Assembly: GCA_013115135.1 (NCBI GenBank)
Contig: JABANP010000159.1
Coordinates: 39,643-103,642 of the forward strand
DNA: 64,000 nt
Reading direction: 5' to 3'
Source of the DNA: Perkinsus olseni
Taxonomy: Eukaryota > Perkinsozoa > Perkinsida > Perkinsidae
The position numbers were made by a program, and so were the translations under genes. The notes below the pieces were generated by a model. The model was given only the letters and a program-made list of their open reading frames with translations. It was not told where the DNA came from and searched no databases. Shown one piece after another: positions 1 through 11,847 of this stretch. The first letter of the stretch is position 1. Every line of letters begins with the position of its first letter.

Positions 1-148
1 CGAGTCCTCGCTTCAGTGCAGATGAGAGCACTTCGTGGAGGCTTGGGTACCGCATGATTCGTAGGCGGGGACTAGGCTTGATCGAACGTGGCCGGATTGT
101 CTCGGATGGACGCTGGCAGGGTGACTTCTGCTGTGCTTTTCCGGAAAC

Positions 149-1768
149 ATGTCAACCTCAAAGTATCTAACCTTGCTGCTCGGCTCCGTCGCAGTACTCA
201 CTGAGGCCATGGGAGAACATATCGCGGGAGGCCATCGGGAGATTTCTAAGCAGCGCCATGCAGCCAATCCCCTGGAGAATGTCTCGAGGATTTCGACGAA
301 GCTGCCTCCGAGACGTAATTCCCGGGTCGTGAACTTGACTCCACAAGAATATCTGAGCTTTCTGGCGGATCTCGCTCGTCTTTTTCAGCGAGAACTGCGT
401 ACCGATATTCTGGAACCACATGGTGGTGAGCGCAGCCACTCCTCAGATAACTCAGGAGCTCAGGCGACGGAGGTAAGCGGAGGGCCAGGGCCTCAGGCCC
501 TGTATGGATTCCTGCCCCATCGAAGACTGGCTGAGGTTTCTTTTTGCAGACGAGACGTCAGTGGTGAAACCTATTACACCGTTGAGCTCTACAATGTGGT
601 GTCTTCAGACAAGGGTGAGTGACTTGTTACTGCGGTTGCCTTCACCATAGCATGATCGTCCATATATCGATCTCGGCCATTTCAGGCGCAGTTCACGAGA
701 ACCAGCTTCGTGTACTTCCTCAAGATTATGTTATTCACACCGTCATTGACCAGCCCAATCAAAACCGATCAAGCTACACTCCTCAGCTGACCGTTCACAT
801 CGTCGACATAATGCCAACTCCTCGAGGAGGGCGTGCGACATCCGAGGTTTCTGCGGCCAGGAGAGTACAAAGAGACGGGATCCCGGGAATGGAAAGCTTC
901 AGCTTCGACATGAAGGTCTCTGATAGTTGGACGTTAACACGTCATTATTATCGTCATGTGCCCCAGGGGGTACCGATCAAGGGTATACTCATTCAGTATC
1001 ACAGTTGGCGGAAGACTTGTGAGAGCTGGGAGAGGAGACACAAGCCAATTCCCTCTCGCCGATAAGTATGGTTTGATATTGATAATTGCCTGTGGGAGTG
1101 AATATGGATGGTACTCGAGTGTCTTCAAGAGCATCTCTGGATGGAATGCGGGCATCTGCTGCGTCAAGAGACAAGATATCGATGACGTTGAGTACACGAG
1201 GATGATCATCAAGAGGGAGAACAAGAACAACTTGCCAGTCTATGGTTACGGCCTCAGTAATGGTGGTATGATGGTGGAATCTCTCCTGTGCCATAAAGTC
1301 ATTCAAATGGCGGTCTCGGTCAATGGCGTATTGGCTTTGAACCCTGGTCTGCAAGGATCATTCAAGACTTGTGATAACCTCTATAATGATGCCTCTCTCG
1401 GCCCGAAGCCTCCGGTGCCTAGGGTGGCCAGCATACACTGCCTCGATGACGATATCGTTCCCTACAATGGTTCGCTCGGCTACCCCAAAGCTAGGCGCTT
1501 CTTGAGTACCTACTTTGCTACCAACCTCCTACCGAGGACTAACAGGGATATCAGGCGCTGGGCAGGTAGAGTTGGATGCAAGAAGAAGGAGACTACTAAA
1601 ACTAAGATAGCCAAATGGACAAGACTGAAGGAGTGGAAGTGTCCAGCAAAGAAGAGGGTCGTCTCTATCAAGAGAATCAACTGCAGGCATTACCGCTCTC
1701 CCCACTTCGTCACAAAAACGCCCGAACTTGATCCCGCAGAATGGGCGATCAAATTTTTCCTCCGCTAG
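149..1768 (+). pseudogene. Broken copy of secreted esterase/PHB depolymerase-like alpha/beta hydrolase
   Basis: This is the diverged twin of the intact gene at 11848-13436. Exons equivalent to the intact copy are visible at 149-314, 389-472, 550-614 and 686-1768, with introns at 473-549 and 615-685 beginning GTAAGC and GTGAGT. The hydrolase core (GLSNGGMM nucleophile elbow, CLDDDIVPY acid region) is conserved. Two lesions argue against function. The expected exon 1 donor (GTAATT at 315) leaves the wrong phase, and no other GT gives the phase needed by exon 2. Exon 4 carries one extra base at about 1046-1052 relative to the intact copy, so the frame stops at 1065 before the catalytic region. 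The shared 5' flank (1-148) also matches 11690-11847. A sequencing error could explain the single-base lesion but not the exon 1 phase change. Confidence 0.75.
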
Positions 1769-2834
1769 GACCAGTCGTTCCAGGAATCTAGGGTTTTCGC
1801 TAGGGTTACCGAGTTTTCGCGTTCTTGAATTTAGTTTGTGATGGAGTCTCGGTGTACTGATTGACGAATTGCTGGACCGCCTCATCAAGCCTCTTACCTG
1901 AATGCACTCTGTCGATCATGGAGGCCATATTAGCCTGGCCGCCGCCGTCTTCTCTTCCGTCGATTCAAAATCTTTGCGGAGGGGACCCCATTGCCGTACC
2001 TAGCCCATAACGACTCAATTCAAAGTGCTCACCGCCTCTTTCTGGTCGATGTAAGGCATTACCGTGGACTAGGATTCGTAGTGATAAAGCAGTAGAGCTT
2101 CTGGACCTGTATATCGGTGAAACGAAACCCAGAGCCACATGCTCGTAAGGCGTAAAAGCTATTAATTTGATTCATATAAGCCCCTTATATTTCCATGTAG
2201 TTCGATGTCGGCTGAAATGCGACTTTTCACTCGCGCTAAGCACCCCGGCCTGCCTGCCACTTACCGAAGCGGAGCATTTCTCTGCACGCGCATCTTTCAG
2301 GCCCCGGGTTCGATCCTCGGAGATGTCATTTCTCCCGCCGGAAATGGATTTTTCAGAGCATCTGCGCGGTTTGGCTAGTCTGTTGATTATCACCGTGGGG
2401 ATTGAGTCTTTGGCAGTAGAAAGTCAAGTCGCAGTTGTTTCTCGTCGATGCCGCTCCCCAGCCGGCCCTTCACGTCGGACGGTGTGCGGCTTCATCATCG
2501 CAGCAGGGTGCCGGGGAAGGTCAGTAAATGCCGGTCGTTGAGCGCTATGCCTAGGGGACGACTCCGGACTAAGGCACAGCTCGCCAGGGACATGTAGGGC
2601 GCGGGGGGTCGCCGAGACAAAACAGGGAGGGGGGTGTCGGTACTCGCTTTGGTATTCCTGTCCGCATCTCCGGTCTGCTCGCTGCGCTTTAGCCTCTTCT
2701 ATTTGAAGCAACTGTTATGGACGACGGAGACACCTGCCTGTGGTGTGGCATGAAATTTGCGTATGGTGTGGTAGTACTGGAGAAATTATAAAAAGTATAG
2801 TAAGGGTATCCAGGACAGTGAGGATGTTAACTAG
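1769..2834. other. Intergenic, no gene supported
   Basis: I see no convincing coding sequence. Around 2313-2330 there is a B-box-like GGTTCGATCC inside a 5-bp stem that pairs well (CCGGG/CTCGG), as in a tRNA T-arm, but no matching acceptor or anticodon arm can be folded around it. Confidence 0.4.
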
Positions 2835-3608
2835 ATGTTAACTAGGATGTTATTAACTATCAATAGCAATTCGATAGTGACACGGTACGATGTAGCTCCC
2901 TGTCTTCATACCAATGACGATTCAATAGTGACACTGTACAAGGTAACTCTCTTTGCTAGGTACATAGCGTACGCCAGGGCATCGCGTAAATTCAAGTCCG
3001 CGACTGCCGCTGATGCCGCTCTGATGATGACACAAGTCTGTGTCCCTACTCGTTTAAGAGATGGTAATTTTAATTTTTGGACGCATCTTCGACCGCCGTT
3101 CATCATACAAGAAGTACTTCAAACTGATCATGGAGAGTGCGGCGAGATCTTTGAGGTCACTTATGGCTGCGCGCTCGATTACAAATCTGAAAGGAGCTGG
3201 GGTTGGCCTCACAGGGCAGCTTCGACCTTCGATAACAGAATCAGGTCGAAAGCTACTATCAGGATACCCCAGGCGTATCCTTGCGGGTGCGAGACCATCA
3301 AAGTGCTGCACTGGGGGAATCCGTGTTTGGTGGGCTACAACGATCATGAGGTCGAGGTGATTGAGGAGAAGGGTATTATTAATGAAGACTTGGTGACGGC
3401 CTTGCGGAAGGAGATCGATCAGGAGCGTCGGAAGAGCTTACAGGCGCTTGAACAGGCTTTTGGCGGCGGGCGAAAAGCCTTGGCGGATTTGGCCCTGCCG
3501 AGGGCTGCCAGGTTGCCGGGGAAGGTGTTCGGGAAGAGTGTGAAGGGTCAAATGCGGCCTAGGAGGGTCCTCAGAGTCGGTAGAGGGCGGAGCATCTTGG
3601 AAGAGTAA
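2835..3608 (+). CDS. Hypothetical protein, unrecognised, possibly partial
   Basis: An open frame of 257 codons whose second half (from about 3120) reads like real protein: a cysteine-containing stretch, then a charged, helix-prone segment (EEKGIINEDLVTALRKEID) and a basic arginine/glycine-rich tail. I do not recognise a family. The first 70 or so codons overlap imperfect short repeats (GATGTTAACTAG-type and CGATAGTGACAC-type) and may not be coding. A competing frame starting at 3061 is open for 99 codons over the same DNA, so a small intron or a frameshift is possible. No neighbour suggests a role. Confidence 0.35.
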   Translation: MLTRMLLTINSNSIVTRYDVAPCLHTNDDSIVTLYKVTLFARYIAYARASRKFKSATAADAALMMTQVCVPTRLRDGNFNFWTHLRPPFIIQEVLQTDHGECGEIFEVTYGCALDYKSERSWGWPHRAASTFDNRIRSKATIRIPQAYPCGCETIKVLHWGNPCLVGYNDHEVEVIEEKGIINEDLVTALRKEIDQERRKSLQALEQAFGGGRKALADLALPRAARLPGKVFGKSVKGQMRPRRVLRVGRGRSILEE

Positions 3609-4467
3609 TACAGGGGGTGTCCAAGTGATTGGGCGACGACTTGAATTACGTACACGGTGATGGAGCCTTCGTCATGATGCACATTACTCACGGCACACTC
3701 CCCGACGCGGACACGTAATGGAGGAGACACGGGGACTCCCCGTGTCACCTCCATTACGGAGGTCGTAGTAGTGATATGCGGGAAGGTACTGAAGTAAGAT
3801 TAGTAACTCAGTTCATAATTCATGAAACGGAAAAATGCCATGCTATGGGGAAGGCATTCTTGTTGTTAAGGCATTTTCGTGATTTTCGGTAAATTTATTT
3901 CCGCGACAAATTCTTTCGTACGTAAATAGGTTCGCCATGGAAAGCAACAGTTGAGTTTGAACGCTGAGCGTGTGATGTAATCGAAAACGAGAGTTATAAC
4001 CGACCAGTTACCACAATTTTTTGGTATTTGTCTTTTGCGTATAATTGCCGGCACAGCGGATTTAGTCGAGCTTCAGTCCATCGTTTTATGATCGTCCTAT
4101 CATGCGCCCGTTTGATGATGCTGTTACAGAATTCCTAGACTCGGGTCTCGAGTCGTCGGTCTCGTAGTTCGATGATGTGCACTACTAAGCCACTCGATCA
4201 TGAGTGCGTTGGCGTGGTGTTGCTAGGCCATGGTGTTCCTGCTTCAGGGGTCTGGGAGATGTGGTGGCCTGCGATAAAGCCTTGAGTGCTGATCGTCAGT
4301 CGATGCGTCGTGAAGTCCATCTGCCGGAGTGTCTTTTAGAGAAGGTTGAGAGGCTCAAGAGGGAGTTTGATATCGAAGACCCTTCCTGCAGGACCAGCCA
4401 GAGGGACTTGAACGATTCTATAAGGGCGCCTATGGTACTAGATCTGTAACAGCTCTAACAGCTCAGC
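3609..4467. other. Intergenic
   Basis: No recognisable gene. A near-palindrome made of GGAGACACGGGGACTCC and flanks lies at about 3718-3760. A short open frame (4204-4449) ends in a plausible amphipathic helix (LLEKVERLKREFDIED) but is too short and isolated to call. Confidence 0.35.
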
Positions 4468-4468
4468 T

Positions 4469-4712
4469 GTTGTCTTTCCGTCCTCTTCGCACTCCAGTAC
4501 GGTTCTTGTCTTTCCGCCCTCTTCGCACTCCAGTAGGGTTCCTGTCTTTCCGCCCTCTTCGCACTCCAGTAGGGTTCCTGTCTTTCCGTCCTCTTCGCAC
4601 TCCAGTAGGGTTCCTGTCTTTCCGCCCTCTTCGCACTCCAGTAGGGTTCCTGTCTTTCCGCCCTCTTCGCACTCCAGTAGGGTTCTTGTCTTTCCGTCCT
4701 CTTCGCAATCTA
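4469..4712. repeat. 36-bp minisatellite, about 6.8 copies
   Basis: Tandem direct repeat with a 36-bp unit containing CTTTCCGCCCTCTTCGCAC followed by TCCAGTAGGGTTC. Units differ at only a few positions (CCGCC/CCGTC, GTAGG/GTACG). The unit is a multiple of three, so both strands stay open through the array; the minus strand would read RNPTGVRRGRKD repeated. I regard the reading frames as a consequence of the repeat length. Confidence 0.9.
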
Positions 4713-4715
4713 TGA

Positions 4716-6689
4716 GAGTTGTGCGAAGTGATGGAAGTATATGTTAAAATATGAAAAATGGATTCGTGGTTTTTATACAAATTATAAATAGTCGTTAAAG
4801 TAAAAAGTATACAAAAGTCGTTGAAGCAGGGAAAATTGAGAAATCAAGAACATCGAAATTGAAGATACGTTTCACACAGTACACAAGTGCCTCTGTTGCA
4901 GCTTATCTCTGTTAGGTGCGGAGGGCAATGAACGCGGTGCAACCTTCGAAGGCGATGAAGAGCCTGATGGCGGTGAAGTCGGAGATGATGGTGGCGAAGC
5001 GAACGGAGAGCAATCCCACCATTGGCATGGTGTACTATCGGGGGGAGGCCGACTCGAGGTTTCTGGGGGTTTTCCGTTGGATGAATTCTTGCTGAGTACC
5101 ATCTTTTCCGGTTTGATTGTGATGTCTGTATCTGTGGCTCGCCAGTGAACCTACTGGGGAGAGAGCCTGGGCATGGTGTGGCCGAGAGAGGCCGGTAGGT
5201 GTTGCATCAGGAACTTTAATTGTTGAGTGGAATTCAAAATTTTCTTTTCGTATAACACTGATGCAGTCATTGACTAGAGTCAAACTGGACTAGCGTAGAT
5301 GTTCCGTAGTGATGCACACGTCTACAAAGAGGCGCCCTAGCGAGCATCGCGGCTTTCAGCAAAATCTTTAATAGCACGTTTATGGTCGTTGGATGGAGTG
5401 GTAGTAGATCGCGTTCCATCGTGAGGTCGCAGGTTCAATCCCCGGTGCTGTCATGATGGTCTGGATCCAAGAGACCACCCATGGGGTGTAACAGTGGCTT
5501 GGGGGAGTCCAAGGAAACGCACGATCGATGTGAGTCCATCGTCCTGATGTACGCGATAGTAGTGACGTAGTGAGAGCACCAAGCACTCGGGACGGCAGTT
5601 GAGTTGACTCAGCCTCGGTTGGGAAACCGGTGAAGTGTTGAGAACTTTGGGAGTTTTAGGGTTAGTCAGTTGTTCTTCTTCTCGGAACGTGGCTTCAAGC
5701 ACTCGGAACGAGGCTGCTAGCCCCTTTCTACGATAGCTCTGGGAGTCTCAATGATTCACTCTGAGTTCTAAAAAATATAGTCATCGGTTTCATTAGTCTG
5801 TTGTCCCTCTTTCAAGGTTGCTCATAGCTGTGGCAGACCGTTGGAGACTCAGAGTCGTAGATCACGACAGCAGCAGGGTGTGAGATCCTTATACCCACTC
5901 ATCGCATGAGCTTAAGCTTGTCCTTATCGATCTGTATTTAGTCTTGCCTTTGTTAATGGGGTCATGCTGCTGTTTTATGGTGAGGGTCTTCAGTTTTTAA
6001 AGTATCTTTCTACCATGGGTAAGGTCGAGATGGAAGATACTTCTAAAACGCCCCAACAGGTACCGCCAACGGGTGGGCATTGTCGCTCCTCAATAGAACG
6101 GGTAGAATCGTGCAAATCAGTAGCGGCCTCTGTGATAAACACTCCCAGCGGTCCGTGATTGATTCTCCCTGTGGGCTGTGGTTTATCAGGGAGCGTAAAA
6201 CGATATGGCGCCCCAACTCGTTTTAGGGTTAGGTGATGATTCTTGGCTTTCTGTGTCAGGGAGGCGTTACTCATGATACTAGTGTTTTCAAAGGCTCTGA
6301 CGGCTGCGAGCTGTTTTTGAGAAGATGGACTTCTCAGCGTTCGGTTCCGTCGGGTGGAGGCGATGCGATGGCAGTTTTTGTGGTGAGAGAATCTCAGTGA
6401 TGAGAGTTCCGCTCGGAGTTCCGCTTCCCTCCCACTGGGAGGGAATACTGCTGGGTGGCTCCCAGCAGTATTCCATCGATCGCGTTGGGATCACGAGGGC
6501 TTCGTTACGAAGCCGCGGATACGGCTCATTGATTTTGAAGAAACAGCGGAAGATCGCGCGAATGCTCGCACTCGAGGGAGGGGCGATGAGATCTCGACGT
6601 GTGTGTTGTGTGACTCCCCACTGTAAATGGGCTCGCTTCTCCTTTCGTTTATGAGTACTATCTTCCTAGCATATCCTTCTACTCGTCAG
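4716..6689. other. Intergenic or unresolved 5' region of the S33 hydrolase gene
   Basis: No gene identified. There is a perfect B-box (GGTTCAATCCC, about 5429-5440) within tRNA-like sequence. A hairpin with 14-bp arms lies at 6442-6474 (GGAATACTGCTGGG and its complement, 6-base loop or less). At about 6003-6040 is a segment that recurs inverted at about 7684-7722 (core CCATGGGTAAGGTCGAGAT). The missing N-terminal exon of the hydrolase at 6690 may lie here. Confidence 0.35.
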
Positions 6690-9060
6690 GTTCACGGTAT
6701 GGGCGAGCACTCGCAAAGATATCATGAACTGGCAACGACCTTGCTCAAGGCACTGCCGCCTGGCTCGGTGGTCTACTGTCATGATCAGCGTGGACATGGG
6801 CGGAGTGCTGTTGACCTTGGAGGGGGTACGGATGCGCTGGGGAAAGGTAGTGGAATTGGCGGGGTGTAGTATGCGGTTTAACCCCATGAGCATTGGCCAC
6901 GCGTTAGGGCGGATTTCGTTAAAATCCGGATTCGTTAAAACTCATGAGTTCGCGTCGCGGGTCGATCAGCCGGACAGGAGACACCAATTGTCGAGGTCGA
7001 TTCAGGACGACGAGTTGTATTCTCACGCCTTGTATATACTTACAGCACGAGTCATCTGAACGGGAATCAGAATCGGTTGTACAATATTGAGAGTTTCGAC
7101 TTCGTGAATTAAAAATATGGATACATTCCAAAGAATGTAACGATTACATAAACCACCAATTATGAGTTAATTGATAGATAAAGATTCAACGTATTGGGAA
7201 ATAGTCAAAGATTTTGATATATGATCTGGGTACTTGGATCTTGCCCCTAAGCTCCTAAGTGGACTACTAATACCCCACTATCAATAGGTCTCACACTGTT
7301 CGTCCACACTTCCGTATACTGTGTGCGTGCGTACGGGTTTGTTGATTCTTATCACGATTATTGATACAAACGACTGGCTTGGCTCTCTTCGATGGTAACG
7401 GGTAGCGGTAGCGGCTACACGATATCGAAGCGGCGTTGTTGACGCGTAACTTATTGCGCATACTCAACGAAATCTGCAAGTGCGCTTGGCATTGGATAGA
7501 GAGAGCTAATCGTGCAGCCAAGCGAGGGGTGGAGGAGGGACTCCTGCTGTCTAGTGATTCTCACGCTTACCGTCGATTGGAGGCTGACCTCAACCCTTTC
7601 ACACCACAATTTAGCGTTGGTGCTAGGCGACCTATGATAATATATGATTTTCTCGTAAATATCACCGGTCGGGACGTTTATGGAGTATCTTTGATCTCGA
7701 CCTTACCCATGGGAAAAAGATACTCTTAAAACTGAGAATCTTCGCGCTGGAACAGGCTATGGCGGCGTTATAATGTAGACCATCGCCCGATTAATTATTG
7801 TTGACTGAAAATTCTGTGTGTGACTGGCGCATGCGCCTTTGCCGGGTGGAATAGATCCCTCTCAGTCCCCTGTGAGGAGGGAGCGGACCCGATGTCGGTG
7901 ATGGGTGATGATGTTGTGTGTTTGGTGATGGATAAGCTGCCCCATACGGGTATGAATTACGTCCTCATCGGCCACAGCATGGGCTCGGTCGTCGCGCGCT
8001 TGGCCTTGGCGAGGCTCATGCAGTTGTCGGTAATAAGCGGCGTTTTGGTGTGGGTGATTTCGTGGCAAGAAAGTCTGGGAGGGAATACCACACTTTCCGG
8101 AAATCTACTCTTTTCGCATAGTCCCGTTTTGTCCGTCGACGACGATTAGTGGTTGTTAAGTTGTGGGTCGGCACCTGTACGTTTGCTTTCTTTCTCTATT
8201 CGACGTTCTACCGGTTCTCTCCGGGCTCAGCCAGACATCCGTTAACTCTGATTCTTTTGACCTCTCGTTAAGTAATAGAGTGATGACATGCCTGTTGTAC
8301 TGGCTCCTGTCGGCGGCAATATTATGGGAGATCCTGGCTCGTTTGTAGGACACTCGTAACCCCAGTGGAGTGCTTCTGTCGGGCCCGCCAGCAGCTCCCG
8401 GACGGCTCCTTAATGCTGTGTGAGTTGGTGGAAGTGTGGTACTGCTTTACGTATCGACGCTGTAGATACCAATGCCTGTTGTGGCTAGTCAGACCGACTA
8501 ACTTCGGACCGTCACTCGCCTCGAAAATAATTTTCGGCGGTTACGACTCCCAAATTCGAGCCCTCGTTAAGGACCCCAATCTGCCGCAGCATTCGTGGTT
8601 GTCAACCGATGAGGGCACCGTACGGAGGTGAATCTTACACATCTTGGGCATCTTGCATTTCCTCAACGCTAGATACACTGAGGACCCTCTCTGTGGTCAT
8701 GACGTATCTATTGATCTCTGGTCTTCCTTGCTGTCGAATCTTTCGAAACTCACGGACTGCTGTGCGGTCTTCGGTCCGAAGCAGGCCAGTGAGGATTTGG
8801 TGAAGGTCCTGGTGATGGGTGGCGTGGATGATATGTGTACGGAAAGAGGGAAGGGAGTCGATCAGGTGAGAAGGTGGTATCCGGAGCGGGTTAGGGAAAA
8901 AAGATGCTGCAAGTTAGACAGCAGAGGAAAGGCACTATACTACCCTTGCTTATTGGGAGAGCGCAACGAATCGCTCGTAGCCGGTACTGATGGGGGAAGG
9001 TACTACGTTATTCAATTTTTCAATCAGTTGTGGGTGTCTGTCCACTCAGCTGCGGGCTAG
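6690..9060 (+). CDS. Monoglyceride-lipase-like alpha/beta hydrolase (serine aminopeptidase S33 family), split by introns, N-terminus not found
   Basis: Five exons join in a consistent phase: 6690-6846, about 7866-8025, 8366-8419, 8493-8627 and 8673-9060. The protein shows VHGMGEHSQRYHELA then HDQRGHGRS (oxyanion loop and strand region), the nucleophile elbow GHSMGS, GVLLSGPP, HSWLSTD and YTEDPLCG, and VMGGVDDMC as the acid region. This is the standard order of the family that hydrolyses monoacylglycerols or related esters. The junction around 8025/8366 uses a weak donor (GTCGGT) and is the least certain. The first intron is about 1 kb, far longer than any other intron in the window, and may hold an insertion. 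Where the family has G-x-x-H-E, this protein has GERNES, so the catalytic His may be lost. No start codon exon was identified upstream of the acceptor at 6688. Confidence 0.65.
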
Positions 9061-9486
9061 GCTGAAATCCTACAACCGCCCCACGTCGGAGTATATCAGG
9101 AAATCATGCCATCCATTATCAACTTTTTGGGAGAAAAGTTATAGGAATTACCCTCTCTGGCCGGTTTTGCGTGTTCAATATCGCCCAAACCTCTTGAGTT
9201 GATTTCTGTCACAAATTGGGACTCCCCATGCTCGAAAACGTATATGCTTGAACGTTCAGCCTTATTCCCTTCCATACCGTGGAGAAAGTGGGGGTGGATT
9301 GGTTTTCTCGGCATTTTCGGCGTGCGTCGTTAGGCGTTCGCACAATAGGCTTCGAGCCTACGGCCGCTACTCTCCGTTTTTTTCGCAAGGTGGCTGGAAT
9401 GGGGGGTGCGCATTTTCGAATTCTTATACTCTGATTCTCCTCACACGCCGCTTTCAATTCAAACGGAGGGCATGTCCAGGGGCGAC
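9061..9486. other. 3' flank of S33 gene
   Basis: 9061-9105 continues the sequence shared with 13931-13975. In that copy the frame stays open past the equivalent of the stop at 9058-9060. The rest has no supported gene. Confidence 0.4.
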
Positions 9487-10327
9487 ATGCGGATACTGAT
9501 TCAAAAATAACACGTAGTGATTCAACTCACTATCTGATTTCCGATTTTGACTCAGAATCATACTCACCCACTGATCCTGGTTCTGAATCAATGAGTCGGA
9601 GTATTTACTCACTACAGTGAGTAAGACTCATGATCCTAGATTTTTTCAGCTACATTGTGATTCAAAACTCATGCTCGTGAGTATTTTACTCAGCTCCAGA
9701 ACGCCGCAGATTCCGAATCATACTCAGGTCGTGAGTATCCATATTTTAGCACGTTAATTTCCCTTGATTCGTTCCGGGGATTCACCCTCGGTACCAAAGG
9801 CTGATTCAGATTCTCCACGCTGAGTATTCATGCAATTTCCCCGCACTCGCTTGTCATCGGGTATGGTCGCTCTAAGAATTGAACCAGGGTGGAGTGGATG
9901 ATGATCCAAGTTGTTATCCGCTACACCAAATTCCCCGAGTTATTAGGTGTTGTGATTCGCGGAAGAACGGGCTTTCCGCCATTCCATATTTTTGAGTAAT
10001 GAACAACGAAATTGTCCAAGTCGCTGGATCGCTCGTTTCGGCGAGCGCTAACCCACTTCACATACTCAGCCTCAAGTGGGTGGTTCAATTTAGTGATCGA
10101 GCGATACCGCGAATGAACCATCTGATTCTGGATCAGAGGTTCTGAGTAAAAATCAAGCAAAAAATCGGCTTCTGATTTTTGAATCGCGGTCGAGACTCAA
10201 CTCAAGCTCGAAAGATTCTGATTTCGTACTCTGGAGTAAAAAATCACTGAATCACGGCGAATTACTCACTGTGTGTTTTTTTCTCTGAGTAAAAAATCTG
10301 ACTCACCCCTGGAATCAGTATCCGCAT
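9487..10327. mobile_element. Non-autonomous terminal-inverted-repeat element (MITE-like), 841 bp
   Basis: Perfect 16-bp terminal inverted repeats: ATGCGGATACTGATTC at 9487-9502 and its exact complement at 10312-10327. Imperfect pairing continues outward (GGGGC against GCCCC). The interior has no long open frame and is full of short motifs related to GATTCA, TACTCAC and GAGTAAAAAATC in both orientations, so it could fold extensively. It lies between two segments (up to 9105, and from about 10395) whose counterparts at 13858-13975 and 14023 on are nearly adjacent, so the second copy lacks it. This supports insertion. No clear target-site duplication is visible. Confidence 0.7.
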
Positions 10328-10394
10328 ACGGCCCCAGTTCATAAGGCCCGCCGGTATGCGCTTTAGCGCGGATAATCGATTAGTCAGGACGCGC

Positions 10395-11225
10395 ACGGGT
10401 AGAACACTATGCTGCAGGGGTGCCAATATTGGTCCACTTCATATCAATCATCATTATGATAAGTCGATTTTGTAAGTCAATTTAATTTTTTGCATCGATA
10501 CGCGAAGTACCTCGTGATAAAATATCCGCTATCCGTCCATGCCCCTGCACGCAGGAGCAAGTCCCTGGGGCGTGACGTGGGTCTCGCCTGAATCCGCACG
10601 CGTGCGCGAACTCTTCCGAGCCGTGACAAGTTTCGCACCAGAACTCCTGGAGGTCTGGACTACCTAGACGGAAGTTCCTGACCGCCTTTCCTCCCGCTTG
10701 GGAGGGAGACTGTGGAATAACTTCCCTATTTCTCAGCTGAACGATCCTATGGTTTTCAGCACCTTCCTAGTGGAGATTTTAATTATATAATGTCAATATT
10801 GGTTCGTCCGGATTTTCTCTGGAGAGCAGTAGTGGTTTACTTGTTTCTGAGTAGCAGTGATGCACTAACCTTTCGTATTTGATCGTCACTCACGAAAGAA
10901 TCGGTTGGAGTGGTATCGGATTTTGTTATCGTCTTCAGTGTGCGGTGAGCCTGGCGGAAGTGCATGGTCTGCAAGTGAAGCAGTTGCTGTACTCGAAAGC
11001 TCGTCACGAAGTCTGGCAGGAAGCTAGAGGTGTCAGAATAGAAGCTCTGCATGATACTATAGCGTGGGTTGTTGGACGATCTAGGTTATGATTATTTTGA
11101 GGAAATACAAGATTTCAAGATTTTGGCTTTCCCCCCTGCTGTCTAGGTCTCGTGTTGGATATATGCTACTTTATAGCAGTTGTCGTACGACCTCCTTTCT
11201 GGGGGCGCTCGGTGCTTAGTTTTTT
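10395..11225. repeat. Direct repeat copy 1 (partner 14023-14820)
   Basis: Near-identical to 14023-14820 over roughly 700 bp, with only scattered substitutions and single-base indels in the core (for example TGACCGCC versus TGACCCGCC). The similarity fades toward 11225, where the partner runs into the 5' leader of the ATP-grasp gene. A 70-codon open stretch (10879-11091) is kept in both copies but has no shared start codon, so I do not call a gene. Confidence 0.9.
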
Positions 11226-11346
11226 TGCGAATCGCAAATTGCGACGTAAGGCGCCATGCAGTTTCCTTCGGCAGCTTTCCTATTTATCCTTTGATATGTA
11301 ATATGCCTTCGAATAGAATCTCGGTCACCAAGTTGACCCTGTTGTT

Positions 11347-11418
11347 AAAAGTCGTAGCTCGGTTGGTCAAGGAACGCGGTTGCCATGCGGGTGGTCGTCG
11401 GTTCAAATCTAGCTTGTC
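11347..11418 (+). other. tRNA-like sequence with A and B boxes (possible SINE head or decayed tRNA)
   Basis: TAGCTCGGTTGG (11355-11366) matches a pol III A box with one deviation, and GGTTCAAATCT (11400-11410) matches a B box with one deviation, about 33 bp apart as in tRNA genes. The acceptor and T stems do not pair well, so this is not a convincing functional tRNA. Confidence 0.35.
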
Positions 11419-11847
11419 ATATTTTGTAGCATGACCTAGCATTGTCATGCTAGATTGGGAGGTCCTTTTCCTGCTATTAGGACGGCTCTAAAATTAAGAT
11501 CCTACTGTCATTTAAGGATTATCGTGTGAAACAGCTTGACTCTTTCAAGGAGGTCATAAGGTTAGGCTCCTATTTCTAAAGACGTCCTAAATCCTAACCG
11601 GTTAGGAATTCTTGTGAAATAGGCCCCAGAAAGGAGCGTCGTGCTTACAAAGTAATGCCAGCTTCAGACTCTGAGGACTACCTCCGGTCCACTTGGTTAG
11701 TCGAAGCCTTGTTTCGTGCAAATGAGAGCACTTCGCTTGGGTGGTGGCTTGGGTACCGCATGATTCGTACGTGGGGACTAGTGTTGATCAACCGCGTTGT
11801 CTCGGATGAACGCTTGCAGGGTAACTTGTGCTATGTTCTCCGAAAAC

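Noticed and set aside
4463..4780. Repetitive basic protein (RNPTGVRRGRKD units) on the minus strand
   Set aside because: It is explained by a 36-bp tandem repeat whose length is a multiple of three; no start context or conserved flanks.
5380..5470. tRNA gene
   Set aside because: Only the B box is convincing; stems do not pair and no anticodon arm can be placed.
10879..11091. 70-codon frame conserved in both direct repeats
   Set aside because: The start is a TTG absent from the second copy; the conservation is explained by recent duplication of the whole block.
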